The notes beneath the pieces were generated by a model that saw only the letters and a list, made by a program, of their open reading frames with translations, searched no databases and had not been told where the DNA came from. The position numbers and the translations under genes were made by a program. DNA of 64,000 bases, taken from assembly GCA_963771025.1 (NCBI GenBank), contig CAVYRL010000001.1, positions 124,001 to 188,000 on the forward strand, read 5' to 3'. This DNA is from Miltoncostaea sp963771025. Lineage in GTDB: Bacteria > Actinomycetota > Thermoleophilia > Miltoncostaeales > Miltoncostaeaceae. Positions within the stretch are counted from its first letter, which is position 1. Each line of letters opens with the position of its first letter. Of the stretch, positions 49,023-59,200 are shown piece by piece.

Positions 49023-51112
49023 GCACCGCCATCGCCGCCCCGCGCGCAGCGACGCGCAACACGATGTCGCGGATCCTCGACAACAGCGATGTCGCGATCG
49101 CCGTGGTCGTCGTCGGCATCGTCGTGATGATGATCGTCCCGCTGCCCCCGTGGCTGCTGGACATCCTGCTCACGGCCAACATCTCCGCGGCTCTCGCCAT
49201 CGTGCTGGCGACGCTCTACACCACCGAGCCGCTGCAGTTCTCGGTGTTCCCGTCGCTGCTGCTGGTGGCGACCCTCTTCCGCCTGGCCCTCAACATCTCG
49301 GGCACGCGCCTGATCCTGCTGCACGGCGAGGCCGGTGAGGTGATCTCATCGTTCGGGGCCTTCGTGGTCGGCGGCAACGTCGTGGTCGGCCTGATCGTCT
49401 TCTCGATCCTGATCGTGGTGCAGTTCGTGGTGATCACGAACGGCGCCGGGCGCGTCGCAGAGGTGGCCGCGCGGTTCACCCTCGACGCGATGCCCGGCAA
49501 GCAGATGGCGATCGACGCCGACCTCAACGCCGGTGTCATCACCGACCAGGAGGCCACCCAGCGCCGCGAGACGATCGCCAAGGAGGCCGACTTCTACGGC
49601 GCCATGGACGGTGCGTCCAAGTTCGTCAAGGGCGACGCCATCGCCGCGGTCCTGATCGTGATGATCAACCTGATCGGCGGCCTCTGCGTCGGCGTCTTCC
49701 AGCAGGGCATGGGCTTCTCCGAGGCGATCCAGCACTTCTCCCTGCTGACCGTCGGCGAGGGCCTGGTCAACCAGATCCCGGCGCTGCTGATCTCGACGGC
49801 GACCGGCATCATCGTCACCCGCTCGGTGGGCGAGTCCAACCTCGGGCAGGACCTCGCGAAGCAGATCGTCCGCCAGCCGAGGGCCCTGTTCCTGGCAGGC
49901 GTCGTCGCGGTGGGCATGGGGCTCGTCCCCGGCCTGCCCAAGCTGCCCTTCTTCATCATCGGCGGGATCATCCTGATCGTCGCGACGCTCTTGAAGAAGG
50001 GGATCAAGGAAGAGGAGGAGCTCCGCCTGGAGGAGGCCGCCACGGCCGTCGCCACGCGGCCCAACGAGCCTGAGAACGTCACGGCGCTGCTGCCGCTGGA
50101 TCCCCTCGAGCTGGAGATCGGCTACGGCCTGGTGCCGCTGGTTGACGCGGACGAGGGGGGAGACCTGCTCGGCCGCGTCGCGATGGTGCGCCGCCAGATG
50201 GCCACCGAGCTCGGACTGTCGCTGGCGCCGATCCGGATCCGCGACAACATCCAGCTCGGCTCGCACGACTACGCCGTCAAGATCAAGGGCGTCGAGGTGG
50301 CGCGCTGGTCGCTGATGCCCGGTCAGCTGCTCGCGATGAACCCGGGCACGGCCGAACTGCCGCTGGACGGCCTGCCCACCGTGGAGCCCTCGTTCGGTCT
50401 TCCGGCCGTGTGGATCGGCGAGGCCCAGCGCGAGCAGGCCGAGGTCTCCGGCTACACGGTCGTGGACCCGACCTCGCTCATCGTCACCCACCTCAGCGAG
50501 GTGATCCGCCGCAACGCCGCCGAGCTGCTCGGGCGCCAGGACGTGCGCGCCCTGCTCGACGCCCTCAAGGAGCGCTTCCCCGCGCCGGTGGACGAGCTGG
50601 TGCCCGACCTGATGACCGTCGGCGAAGTGCAGCGCGTGCTGCAGACCCTTCTCTCGGAGGCGGTGCCGATCCGCGACCTGGTGACCGTGCTGGAGACGCT
50701 CGGCGACAAGGCCAAGCTGACCAAGGACGTCCCGATCCTCGCCGAGTACTGCCGTCAGGCCCTCTCGCGCGCCATCTGCGGTCGTTTCGTGGACGAGACC
50801 GGCACGCTCCGCGCGATCACGCTCGACCCCGAGGTCGATCGCGAGATCGCCGAGTCGGTGGCGCGGACCGAGGACGGCACCACGGTGACGATGGATCCGG
50901 CCCGCGCCTCCGCCCTGGTCGAGAACCTCTCCGAACAGGTGGAGCTGGCCCAGTCCATGGGCGCGGCCCCGATCGTCCTCTGCTCCGGCGCCACGCGCCG
51001 CCACCTCAAGGCGATGACGGCACACGCGATACCTGCCCTGACCGTCCTGTCGTACCACGAGATCCTGCCCTCCGTCCGCGTCGAGCCCATCGGGCTCGCC
51101 GCCCTCGTCTAG
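49019..51112 (+). CDS. flhA: Flagellar biosynthesis protein FlhA
   Basis: 697 aa from ATG 49019; the frame is open further upstream inside flhB. Eight-helix membrane domain with LLDILLTANISAALAIVLATLYTTEPLQFSVFPSLLLVATLFRLALNISGTRLIL and the FHIPEP-like loop FTLDAMPGKQMAIDADLNAGVITDQEA. The cytoplasmic part includes HLSEVIRRNAAELLGRQDVRALLD and ALSRAICGRFVDETGTL. It forms the nonameric export ring that docks chaperone-substrate complexes. Confidence 0.96.
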   Translation: MSTAIAAPRAATRNTMSRILDNSDVAIAVVVVGIVVMMIVPLPPWLLDILLTANISAALAIVLATLYTTEPLQFSVFPSLLLVATLFRLALNISGTRLILLHGEAGEVISSFGAFVVGGNVVVGLIVFSILIVVQFVVITNGAGRVAEVAARFTLDAMPGKQMAIDADLNAGVITDQEATQRRETIAKEADFYGAMDGASKFVKGDAIAAVLIVMINLIGGLCVGVFQQGMGFSEAIQHFSLLTVGEGLVNQIPALLISTATGIIVTRSVGESNLGQDLAKQIVRQPRALFLAGVVAVGMGLVPGLPKLPFFIIGGIILIVATLLKKGIKEEEELRLEEAATAVATRPNEPENVTALLPLDPLELEIGYGLVPLVDADEGGDLLGRVAMVRRQMATELGLSLAPIRIRDNIQLGSHDYAVKIKGVEVARWSLMPGQLLAMNPGTAELPLDGLPTVEPSFGLPAVWIGEAQREQAEVSGYTVVDPTSLIVTHLSEVIRRNAAELLGRQDVRALLDALKERFPAPVDELVPDLMTVGEVQRVLQTLLSEAVPIRDLVTVLETLGDKAKLTKDVPILAEYCRQALSRAICGRFVDETGTLRAITLDPEVDREIAESVARTEDGTTVTMDPARASALVENLSEQVELAQSMGAAPIVLCSGATRRHLKAMTAHAIPALTVLSYHEILPSVRVEPIGLAALV

Positions 51113-51154
51113 CCACATGTCCCGAAGCCGCCACTCCACAAGGAGCCCCTGGTC

Positions 51155-52564
51155 GTGCAGATGAAGCAATTCTCCGGAGCCACCGTCGACGAGGTGCTGC
51201 TCAAGGTCCGCGCCGAGCTCGGCGAGGACGCGGTCATCCTCCAGACCAAGCGGGTCGTGAACGGCGGGATCGGCGGCTTCTTCGGCCGCCAGGGCGTCGA
51301 GGTGACCGCCGCGGAGGGCCTGCCCGACGCGGACGAGGCCAACCAGGAGGCGGCCGCGTCGGTCGCGATCCCCACCGAGGCCGACGCCGAGTACGACACC
51401 AGTGCGCGCGACAACCCCTTCCAGCGCCATTTGGAAGGCCGTCTCGCCGCCGCCGAGGAGGCCGAGGCCCTCGACGCGCCTCCGGCTCCCGGAGCGCCGG
51501 CGTCGCCCGCCGCGACCTACGCCCGCTCCGCCGGCGCGACACCGGCTCCCCCGCGGCCCTTCGCCTCCGGCGACCTGGAGCGGAGCCAGGCGATCCTGGA
51601 GGCCGCGCGCGCCGCGGTCCAGCAGGCGCACGAGGCGGCCGCCCTCGCGCCGCCCCCGGCGACGGCTCCGGTCCCGGAGGATCTGATCGATGACGACGAT
51701 CTCGCCCTCGACCCGCCCTTCGTGCCGGCGACCTTCCACCAGGAGCCCGCCGCGGCTGCGGCCCCCGTGCCCGCTCCGGCCCGCGCTCCGGCCCGCCAGG
51801 CCGCGGCCGGCCTCGACGGCATCCGCAACGAGCTGGTGCGCGGCGGCGTGGATGAGCAACTGCTCGAGCGGTTTCTGGAGGGCTTCGGCCAGAGCGTGGC
51901 CCCGTTCCTCGAGGCCGGTGACTCGGCGCGCGACGCGGTGCGCGACTACATCGCCTCGCGGCTGCCGATGGTGCGCGACTGGAAGGCCCACCCGGCCGGT
52001 CAGGCGATCGCCTTCGTCGGCCAGAGCGGCGTGGGCAAGACCAGCGCCGCCGCATGCCTGGCCGGGCGCTACCGCTCCGCCGGACTCGCCGTCGCCCTCG
52101 TCGCGGCGGGCGGGGGACCGCACGACGCGCTGGAGGGGCACGCCCGCCGCCTCGACGTGCAGTTGTTTCGCGCGGCGGACGGCCCCGCGCTCGCCACCCT
52201 CTGCGGCACGCTGGCCGATCGCGACCTGGTCGTGATCGACACCGCGGGGCGCTCGCAGCAGCAGCTGGGAGAGATCGAGGACCTCGCCGGACTGCTCGCG
52301 CCGGCCAATGCGGCCGAGGTGCACCTGGTGCTTCCCGCCGCGGCGTCGCTGGCCGACATCGGTGACGTTCAGCGGCGCTTCCGCATGGTTGGTGTGAACC
52401 GACTCGCGCTCACCAAGCTCGACGAGACGCGTTTTCACGGAAATCTGCTCAATCTGCCGATGCGTATGGGCAAGGCCCTGTCATTCCTCTCGGCGGGCAC
52501 GTCGGTTCCCGGCGCCCTGGCGCCGGCCGACGGGCGCCGCGTCGCGGAGATGCTTCTGCCATGA
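51155..52564 (+). CDS. flhF: Flagellar biosynthesis GTPase FlhF
   Basis: 469 aa from GTG 51155, with AAGGAG ten nt before it. N-terminal MKQFSGATVDEVLLKVRAELGEDAVILQTKRVVNGGIGGFFGRQGVEVTAA. A disordered Ala/Pro linker (about 60-230) leads to the SRP-type NG domain: GTPase P-loop VGQSGVGKTS near residue 288, DTAGR, TKLDE. FlhF sets the pole and number of flagella. Usually flhG follows; here a PilZ gene follows with ATGA overlap. Confidence 0.93.
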   Translation: MQMKQFSGATVDEVLLKVRAELGEDAVILQTKRVVNGGIGGFFGRQGVEVTAAEGLPDADEANQEAAASVAIPTEADAEYDTSARDNPFQRHLEGRLAAAEEAEALDAPPAPGAPASPAATYARSAGATPAPPRPFASGDLERSQAILEAARAAVQQAHEAAALAPPPATAPVPEDLIDDDDLALDPPFVPATFHQEPAAAAAPVPAPARAPARQAAAGLDGIRNELVRGGVDEQLLERFLEGFGQSVAPFLEAGDSARDAVRDYIASRLPMVRDWKAHPAGQAIAFVGQSGVGKTSAAACLAGRYRSAGLAVALVAAGGGPHDALEGHARRLDVQLFRAADGPALATLCGTLADRDLVVIDTAGRSQQQLGEIEDLAGLLAPANAAEVHLVLPAAASLADIGDVQRRFRMVGVNRLALTKLDETRFHGNLLNLPMRMGKALSFLSAGTSVPGALAPADGRRVAEMLLP

Positions 52565-53226
52565 CACCCGCGTCGCGATCAGCGGCCATCGATCTCGCGC
52601 TCCTCCCCGGCCGGGGCAGGCAGGTGATGCTCGACGACCTTCCCGGCGGGCCCTGGCTGACGACGGTGGACGGCGTGAGCGAGGACGGCGTCGTGCTGCT
52701 CGCGCCGCCGCGGCTCGGAGGCAGGACCGTCCTGCTGCCGATCGGCCGCCGCGCGCGGGTCTCGTACTCGCACGGCGAGGTCCCGACCGAGATCGACGTC
52801 AACATCCTCGTGGCCCCGGACGCCGGCACCCCCTCGTACACCGCGCGCCTGGCCGGCGGCCCGCGGCGCCTTCAGCGGCGCACCGCGGTGCGTGTGCCCA
52901 TCAATCTGATCGCCCAGGCCACCGGCGACGACACCACGATCACGGCCGTCACCGAGAACCTCTCGGGCGGCGGAGCCCTGCTGCGCGCCGCCAGGCCGAT
53001 CAAGGCGAACACGATGCTCGCCATCACCGTGGAGTGCGGCGGCAACGTCGGCACCGTGAAGCTCAGGGGGCGTGTGGTGCGGTGCGACCGGGTCGATGCC
53101 GCGGAGCGTCCCTGGCGCGTCGCCATCGCCTTCGTCGATCCGCCGGTCACCACCCAGGAGCACCTCGTGCACTTCCTGTTCGAGCGCCAGCGTGAGCTGC
53201 GCCGTCGCGAGACCGGCCTCGACTGA
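52561..53226 (+). CDS. PilZ domain protein (YcgR-like, flagellar)
   Basis: 221 aa from ATG 52561, inside the flhF stop. The N-terminal YcgR-like beta domain (about 15-95) is followed by a PilZ domain with RRLQRRTAVRV (RxxxR) near residue 101 and ENLSGGGALL (the D/NxSxxG motif). These bind c-di-GMP. It probably slows motor rotation or chemotaxis when c-di-GMP rises, as YcgR does. The Asn in NLS replaces the Asp. Coupled to the next gene (TGATG). Confidence 0.9.
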   Translation: MTPASRSAAIDLALLPGRGRQVMLDDLPGGPWLTTVDGVSEDGVVLLAPPRLGGRTVLLPIGRRARVSYSHGEVPTEIDVNILVAPDAGTPSYTARLAGGPRRLQRRTAVRVPINLIAQATGDDTTITAVTENLSGGGALLRAARPIKANTMLAITVECGGNVGTVKLRGRVVRCDRVDAAERPWRVAIAFVDPPVTTQEHLVHFLFERQRELRRRETGLD

Positions 53227-53561
53227 TGGCGGCGCGTCCGGCGAAGAGGGGTGGGGCGAAGGGCGGCGGCGCGCCCACGACGCCGATGGACATGTGGGTC
53301 GCGCGCGCCCGCGGCGTCGGCGCGCTCATCGGTTTCGCCATCGCGTTCTGGATATGCCATCGCCAGGGCTTCACGACCACGGACGCGGTGTTGCGCGGGC
53401 TGATCGGCGCCATCGCGCTCTCGCTGGTCTCCTGGTGGTCGGCGCTCCTCGTGATCCAGGCGCTGATGCGCGCCGCGGCCGTCGAGACCTCGCGCGACGG
53501 CGCCGACGCCGCCCAGGCCCAGGGCGCGGCCGCACGCGCCGCGGCCGGTGAGGGCTCGTGA
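53226..53561 (+). CDS. Small membrane protein at the end of the flhBAF operon
   Basis: 111 aa from ATG 53226. Basic Gly-rich N-terminus, two predicted membrane helices at about residues 30-48 (GVGALIGFAIAFWICHR) and 58-80 (GLIGAIALSLVSWWSALLVIQAL), then an Ala-rich acidic tail. No known family recognised. Translational coupling to the PilZ gene (TGATG) and the next ORF (GTGA) suggests a flagellar role. Confidence 0.65.
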   Translation: MAARPAKRGGAKGGGAPTTPMDMWVARARGVGALIGFAIAFWICHRQGFTTTDAVLRGLIGAIALSLVSWWSALLVIQALMRAAAVETSRDGADAAQAQGAAARAAAGEGS

Positions 53562-53773
53562 CCGGCGTCACGCCCATGGCTCCGGCCCCCGCGCCCGCCG
53601 CCGCCGCCGGCCTCGCAGTCGCGGCGGGCCGGCCCGCGCCCGATCACGCGGCGCGCCCCGAGGCGAGGGAGCCGGACACGGCGCCCCGCCGCAGCGCCAT
53701 GAGGTCCGGCCCCGCCACGACGCAGCCCGACCCCGACGGCCACCGCGGACGACTGGTCGACGTCTTCGCCTAG
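53558..53773 (+). CDS. Small Pro/Ala-rich hypothetical protein
   Basis: 71 aa from GTG 53558, overlapping the preceding stop. Disordered (Pro, Ala, Arg), ending in HRGRLVDVFA. No family recognised. Kept because of the GTGA coupling; a chance frame cannot be excluded given the GC bias. Confidence 0.4.
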   Translation: MTGVTPMAPAPAPAAAAGLAVAAGRPAPDHAARPEAREPDTAPRRSAMRSGPATTQPDPDGHRGRLVDVFA

Positions 53774-53873
53774 AGGCGCCCGGCGGCGCCGACACCCGGG
53801 TCGCCATCGCAAAAGCCGGTTGCTCCGCTAGCATCGCCGCGAATATCCGCGGGCGATCAGGACGGAACGCGCA

Positions 53874-54887
53874 ATGACGAAGTGGCGACTCGGCGGGACC
53901 ATGGCGATCCTCGGGATGGTGACGGCCTTGGTGCCCGCCCTCGCGGCGGCCCAGACGGCAACCGCACCGGCGCCCGTCGCGCCGCCGGCTCTGGCCCCCG
54001 GCGTCATCGCCGCCGGCGTGAGCATCGACGGGGTGCCCGTCGCCGGTCTCGGCGCCGCCGCCGCCAGGCGCGCGGTGATCACGCAGCACATCGCCCCGCG
54101 CCGCCTGCCGCTCACCGTCACGTTCCGCCGGCGCAACCTGAGGATCGACCCGGTCAAGGTCGGCTACGTGGCCGACGTCGCCTACGCCGTCAAGGTCGCC
54201 CTGATCTACGGGCGCTCCCGCCCGGTGCCGCCCGAGGGCGTCACCGTCCCCCTCAAGGAGAGGGTCAACCGCGGGAGGCTGCGGGCCGTGCTCAAGCAGC
54301 GGGCCGCGAGGTACGGCGTCCCCGCCCGGGACGCCGCCGTGACGGTGAAGGGCGTCAAGCCCGTCGTTCGCAAGGCCCGCGTCGGCACCACGATCGACAT
54401 CGCCAAGTCGGTGGCGAAGGTCCAGGCGGCGATCATCACCCGCGACCGGCCGAGCTACGCGCTCACCTCGAAGCGGGTGATCCCGGCGGTCACCACCGCG
54501 CGCGCGGTGGTGATCGTCGATCGCGGCAACTTCCGCCTCACCTGGTTCAAGGCGGGCAGGCGGATCACGTTCCCGATCGCCGTCGGCATGCCCGCCCACC
54601 CGACGCCCAGCGGCAACTTCAGGGTGATCGAGAAGCAGAAGAACCCCACCTGGTTCCCGCCCAGCTCACCCTGGGCCGCCGGGCTCGGACCGGTGCCGCC
54701 CGGCGTCAGCAATCCGCTCGGCACCCGCTGGATCGGCACCTCGGCCCCGGCGATCGGCATGCACGGCACGCCGCAGTCGGGCTCCATCGGGTCGCGTGCC
54801 TCGCACGGCTGCATCCGCATGTACATCCACGACGCCGAGCGGCTGTACGAGCTCGTGGACGTCGGGACGCCGGTCTACATCAGGTAG
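53874..54887 (+). CDS. L,D-transpeptidase (YkuD family), secreted
   Basis: 337 aa. Signal peptide (MAILGMVTALVPALAAAQ). A peptidoglycan-binding-4-type domain (VSIDGVPVAGL..) is followed by the YkuD catalytic domain with VVIVDRGNFRLTWFKAGRRITFPIAVG and HGTPQSGSIGSRASHGCIRM; the Cys in HGC is the nucleophile. It makes 3-3 cross-links in the wall. The C-terminus ends LYELVDVGTPVYIR. Stands alone between the flagellar locus and hflX. Confidence 0.92.
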   Translation: MTKWRLGGTMAILGMVTALVPALAAAQTATAPAPVAPPALAPGVIAAGVSIDGVPVAGLGAAAARRAVITQHIAPRRLPLTVTFRRRNLRIDPVKVGYVADVAYAVKVALIYGRSRPVPPEGVTVPLKERVNRGRLRAVLKQRAARYGVPARDAAVTVKGVKPVVRKARVGTTIDIAKSVAKVQAAIITRDRPSYALTSKRVIPAVTTARAVVIVDRGNFRLTWFKAGRRITFPIAVGMPAHPTPSGNFRVIEKQKNPTWFPPSSPWAAGLGPVPPGVSNPLGTRWIGTSAPAIGMHGTPQSGSIGSRASHGCIRMYIHDAERLYELVDVGTPVYIR

Positions 54888-54890
54888 TCG

Positions 54891-56216
54891 TCAAGCGCCG
54901 TTCGCGTTCTCCGCGAGGGCCGTGCGGATGCGCGCGGCGGCGCCCGCCGGCATGAGGGCGTGGATGCGGGTGCCCTGCTCGGTGGGCTCCTGGGTCACCT
55001 CGCTCCCGTCCGCGTAGACGGCGGCCATCAGGCCGCCCTGGGCGTAGGGAATCGTCACGTCCAGCGCCACCAGCCGCCGCCGCGCGACCTCCGCGAGGCG
55101 GTGCTCCAGGTCGTCGAGGCCCGCGCGCGTGACGGCGGAGACCTGCACCGCGTCGGGGTGCCGGTACGCCAGCGCGAGGCGCTCCTCGGGAGGCAGCAGG
55201 TCGACCTTGTTCAGCACCAGCAGGCGCGGGATGTCGGCCGCGCCGATCTCGGTGAGCACCTCGCCCACGGCCCGGGCGCGGTCGGCCCGGCGCGCCTCCG
55301 ATTCGGAGGCGTCGGCCACGTGCAGGATCAGATCGGCGTCCCGGGCCTCCTCGAGGGTCGCCGAGAACGCCGTGACCAGTTGATGGGGGAGGTGCCGGAT
55401 GAAGCCGACGGTGTCCGACAGCAGCACCTCGTGGCCCTCGCACTCCACGCGCCGGGTGGTCGGATCGAGGGTCTCGAACAGCGCGTCGTTGACGCTCACG
55501 TCGGCGCCCGAGAGGGCGTTCATCAGGCTCGACTTGCCGGCGTTGGTGTAGCCGGTGAGCGCAATGCGTGGCGTCGCCGAGCCCACCCGCTTCTCGCGTT
55601 GGGTGTCGCGCGAGCGGGCCACGTCGCGCAGGCGCCGGCGCAGGGTCGCCATCCGGTTGCGCACCAGCCGACGGTCCGATTCGAGCTGGCTCTCACCGGG
55701 TCCGCGGGTGCCGACGCCGCCGCCCAGGCGTTCGAGGTGCTGCCACAGCCCCTCCTGGCGGGCGTACGAGTACTCGAGTTGCGCCAGCTCCACCTGCAGC
55801 TTGCCCTCGGCCGAGCGCGCGTGCTGGGCGAAGATGTCGAGGATGATCGCGGTGCGGTCCACGACCCGCGTCGTCAGGCGGTCCTCGAGCGCGCGCTGCT
55901 GCCCGGGCGTCAGGGAGCCCTCCGCCGCGACCAGGTCGGGCTTGTGGCGCACCACCAGCTCCTTGAGCTCCTCGAGCTTGCCCGTGCCCAGGTAGGTGCG
56001 CGGCAGCGGGCGCTCGCGGTGCTGCACCAGCGTCTCGATCACCTCGGCGCCGGCCGTGCGCAGCAGCTCGCCGAGCTCGCGCAGCCGGTCCTCCTGCTCG
56101 TCGCCGGTCACCTCCAGCGACGCGATCACCAGCGCCCGCTCGTGCCCCTGGCGCCGTACCTCCTCCTCGGGGCGCGCCGCCCGGCCGCGATATGTCCGCT
56201 GGATCTCTTCTGGCAT
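54891..56216 (-). CDS. hflX: Ribosome-splitting GTPase HflX
   Basis: 441 aa from ATG 56216; the longer frame upstream has no family similarity and would run into treS. N-terminal nucleotide-binding domain LTPGQQRALEDRLTTRVVDRTAIILDIFAQHARSAEGKLQVELAQLEY, the LGGGVGTRGPGESQLESDRR signature, then the GTPase domain with P-loop GYTNAGKSSLMNAL, LSDTVGFIRHLPHQLVTAF and LNKVDLL. HflX splits stalled ribosomes under stress. Divergent from treS. Confidence 0.95.
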   Translation of the reverse strand: MPEEIQRTYRGRAARPEEEVRRQGHERALVIASLEVTGDEQEDRLRELGELLRTAGAEVIETLVQHRERPLPRTYLGTGKLEELKELVVRHKPDLVAAEGSLTPGQQRALEDRLTTRVVDRTAIILDIFAQHARSAEGKLQVELAQLEYSYARQEGLWQHLERLGGGVGTRGPGESQLESDRRLVRNRMATLRRRLRDVARSRDTQREKRVGSATPRIALTGYTNAGKSSLMNALSGADVSVNDALFETLDPTTRRVECEGHEVLLSDTVGFIRHLPHQLVTAFSATLEEARDADLILHVADASESEARRADRARAVGEVLTEIGAADIPRLLVLNKVDLLPPEERLALAYRHPDAVQVSAVTRAGLDDLEHRLAEVARRRLVALDVTIPYAQGGLMAAVYADGSEVTQEPTEQGTRIHALMPAGAAARIRTALAENANGA

Positions 56217-56279
56217 CCATGGATCATGCCCGACCCGCGTGGCGGACACCGAGGCAGTCCGGCACCGTAGGATGCCGCG

Positions 56280-59200
56280 GTGATCCGGGAGCCGGCCAAC
56301 ATCGCGGACGACGCGCCCGACTGGTACCGCGACGCGGTGATCTACGAGCTTCATGTCCGGTCGTTCTCGGACAGCGACGAAGACGGCATCGGCGACTTCC
56401 GCGGGCTGATCTCCAAGCTCGACTACCTTCACGATCTGGGCGTCAACGCGATCTGGCTGCTGCCCTTCTACCCCTCGCCCCTGCGCGACGACGGGTACGA
56501 CATCGCCGACTACCGCTCGGTCAACCCGGCCTACGGCAGCATGCGCGACGTCGGGCGCCTGATCCGGGCCGCCCACGAGCGCGGGCTGCGCGTGATCACC
56601 GAGCTGGTGCTCAACCACACCTCCGACCAGCACCCCTGGTTCCAGAGGGCGCGCCGCTCCCCGGCGGGCGGTCGCTGGCGCAACTTCTACGTGTGGAGCG
56701 ACACGCCTGAGCGCTACCGCGACGCGCGCATCATCTTCAAGGACTTCGAGACCTCCAACTGGGCGTGGGATCCGGTCGCCGGCCAGTACTACTGGCACCG
56801 CTTCTACTCACACCAGCCGGACCTCAACTTCGCCAACGGCGAGGTGCGCCGGGCACTGACCTCGCAGGTGGACCACTGGTTCCGGATGGGGGTGGACGGG
56901 CTGCGCCTGGACGCGGTGCCCTACCTCTACGAGCGCGAGGGCACCAGCTGCGAGAACCTGCCCGAGACCCACGAGTTCCTGCGCTCTCTGCGCGCCCACG
57001 TGGACGCCAACTTCCCCAACCGGATGCTGCTGGCCGAGGCGAACCAGTGGCCCGAGGACGCCGCCGAGTACTTCGGCGACGGCGACGAATGCCAGATGGC
57101 GTTCCATTTCCCGCTGATGCCGCGGCTGTTCATGGCGATCCAGATGGAGGACCGCTTCCCGATCATCGACATCCTCCAGCAGACGCCCGACCTGCCCGAG
57201 GGCTGCCAGTGGGCCCTGTTCCTGCGCAACCACGACGAGCTCACGCTCGAGATGGTCACCGACGAAGAGCGCGACTACATGTACCGGGTCTACGCGCATG
57301 AGCACCAGGCGCGCATCAACCTGGGCATCCGCCGCCGGCTCGCCCCGCTGCTCGGCAACGATCGCGCCAAGATCGAGCTGATGAACGGCCTGCTGCTGTC
57401 GCTCCCGGGCACTCCGGTCATCTACTACGGCGACGAGATCGGGATGGGCGACAACATCTACCTCGGCGACCGCGACGGCGTTCGCACGCCGATGCAGTGG
57501 AGCGGGGATCGCAACGCCGGCTTCTCGCGCGCAAACCCCCAGCGCCTGTTCCTGCCGCCGATCATCGATCCCGAGTTCCACTACGAGACGGTCAACGTCG
57601 AGACGCAGGCCAAGAACGGCGGCTCGCTGCTGTGGTGGATGCGGCGCATGCTGGCGCTGCGAAAGCGCTACGAGGTGTTCGGCCGCGGCGAGCTGGAGTT
57701 CCTGCACCCCGAGAACCGGCGGGTGCTGGCCTATCTGCGGCGCGACGAGAACCGCTGCGTCCTGATCGTCGCCAACCTCTCCCGCTTCGCCCAATACGTC
57801 GAGCTCGACCTGTCGCGCTTCCGTGGCTCGGAGCCGGTCGAGCTGTTCGGTCAGACCCATTTCCCGCCGATCGGCGAGCTGCCCTACCTCCTCACCCTCG
57901 GCCCTCACGCCGTGTACTGGCTCGCCCTCGAGGGCCCGCGCGAGGAGACTGCGACTCCGTCGGCCGACGACGAGGCGCCCACGCTCTCCACCGATGCTCC
58001 GATCGACACGATCCTGGGTGGGCGCGGCCGCGGCGAGCTCGAGCGGGCCATCAACCGCTTCCTGCCCAGCCGCCGCTGGTTCGCGGGCAAGGCGCGGGTG
58101 ATCCGCCTCGTCTCGGTGATCGACTCGCTGCCGCTGACCGGCGTGCGCTCGTCGATCCCGGCGCGCGTGCTCATCGTGCGCGTCGAGTTCACCGAGGGCG
58201 AGGCCGAGACCTACTCCGTGCTGCTGTCGATCATGGAGGGCGAGCGCGCCGAGTATCTGCTGGCCGACTCCCCGCGCAGCGTGGTGGCCCACCTTCCCCG
58301 CCGCGGCGAGACCGCGGTGCTCGCGGACGCGCTGGTCGATCCCGACGTCTGCAAGGAACTGCTCGAGGCGGTGCGCCGCCGCCGGACGCTCAGGGGCCGC
58401 GACGGCGGCCGCCTGGTCGGGCGCCCGGCACCGGCGCTGCGGCGTGCGCTCGGCACCCAGGAGTCGCCCGAGCCGTCGATCTTCCGCGCGGAGCAGAGCA
58501 ACACCTCGGTGCTCTTCGGCCAGTCGCTGATCCTCAAGCTGTTCCGCCGCGTCGAGCCCGGCGTCAACCCGGACCTCGAGCTCGGCCGGTTCCTCACGGA
58601 CCGCACCTCGTTCGAGAACACGCCCGCCGTCGCCGGATCGCTCGAGTACGACGTCAACGGGGGCGAATCGTCGACGCTCGCGGTGCTGCACGATTTCGTG
58701 CCCAACGAGGGCGATGCCTGGCAGTACACCCTCGACGCGCTCAGCCGGTGCTACGAGTGGGTCGTCACCGAGCGGATCCAGAACGGCGAGCCGCCCCCCG
58801 AGCCGCCCCGGCGCGGCCTGCTCGAGCGCGCGGTGCGCCCCATCCCGGACGAGGCCAGCGAGCTGGTCGGCTCCTACCTCCAGTCCGCCCAGCTGATGGG
58901 TCAGCGGATCGCCGAGATGCACGCCGCGCTCGCGGGCGAGACGCTCGACCCCGGGCTGGTGCCGGAGCCCTTCACGCCCCACTACCAGCGCTCCGTCTAC
59001 CAGTCGATGCGCAATCTCTCCGGGCGCGCATTGCAGCTGCTGCGCAGCTCCCTGCCGCGGCTGAGTGATCGGGCGCGGGAGGACGCCGAGTTCGTGCTCG
59101 GGTCGGAGACGGCCCTCCTCGAGCGATTCGGCGCAATCACCGCCGGCCCCCTGTCGGCGATGCGCATTCGCGCCCACGGCGATCTGCACCTGGGCCAGAT

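Noticed and set aside
49346..52438. 1030-codon open frame on the minus strand
   Set aside because: Antisense to flhA and flhF; biased composition, no motif.
53547..53877. 109-codon frame overlapping the small ORF at 53558
   Set aside because: Starts inside the membrane-protein ORF without a ribosome site; Arg-rich GC-bias product.
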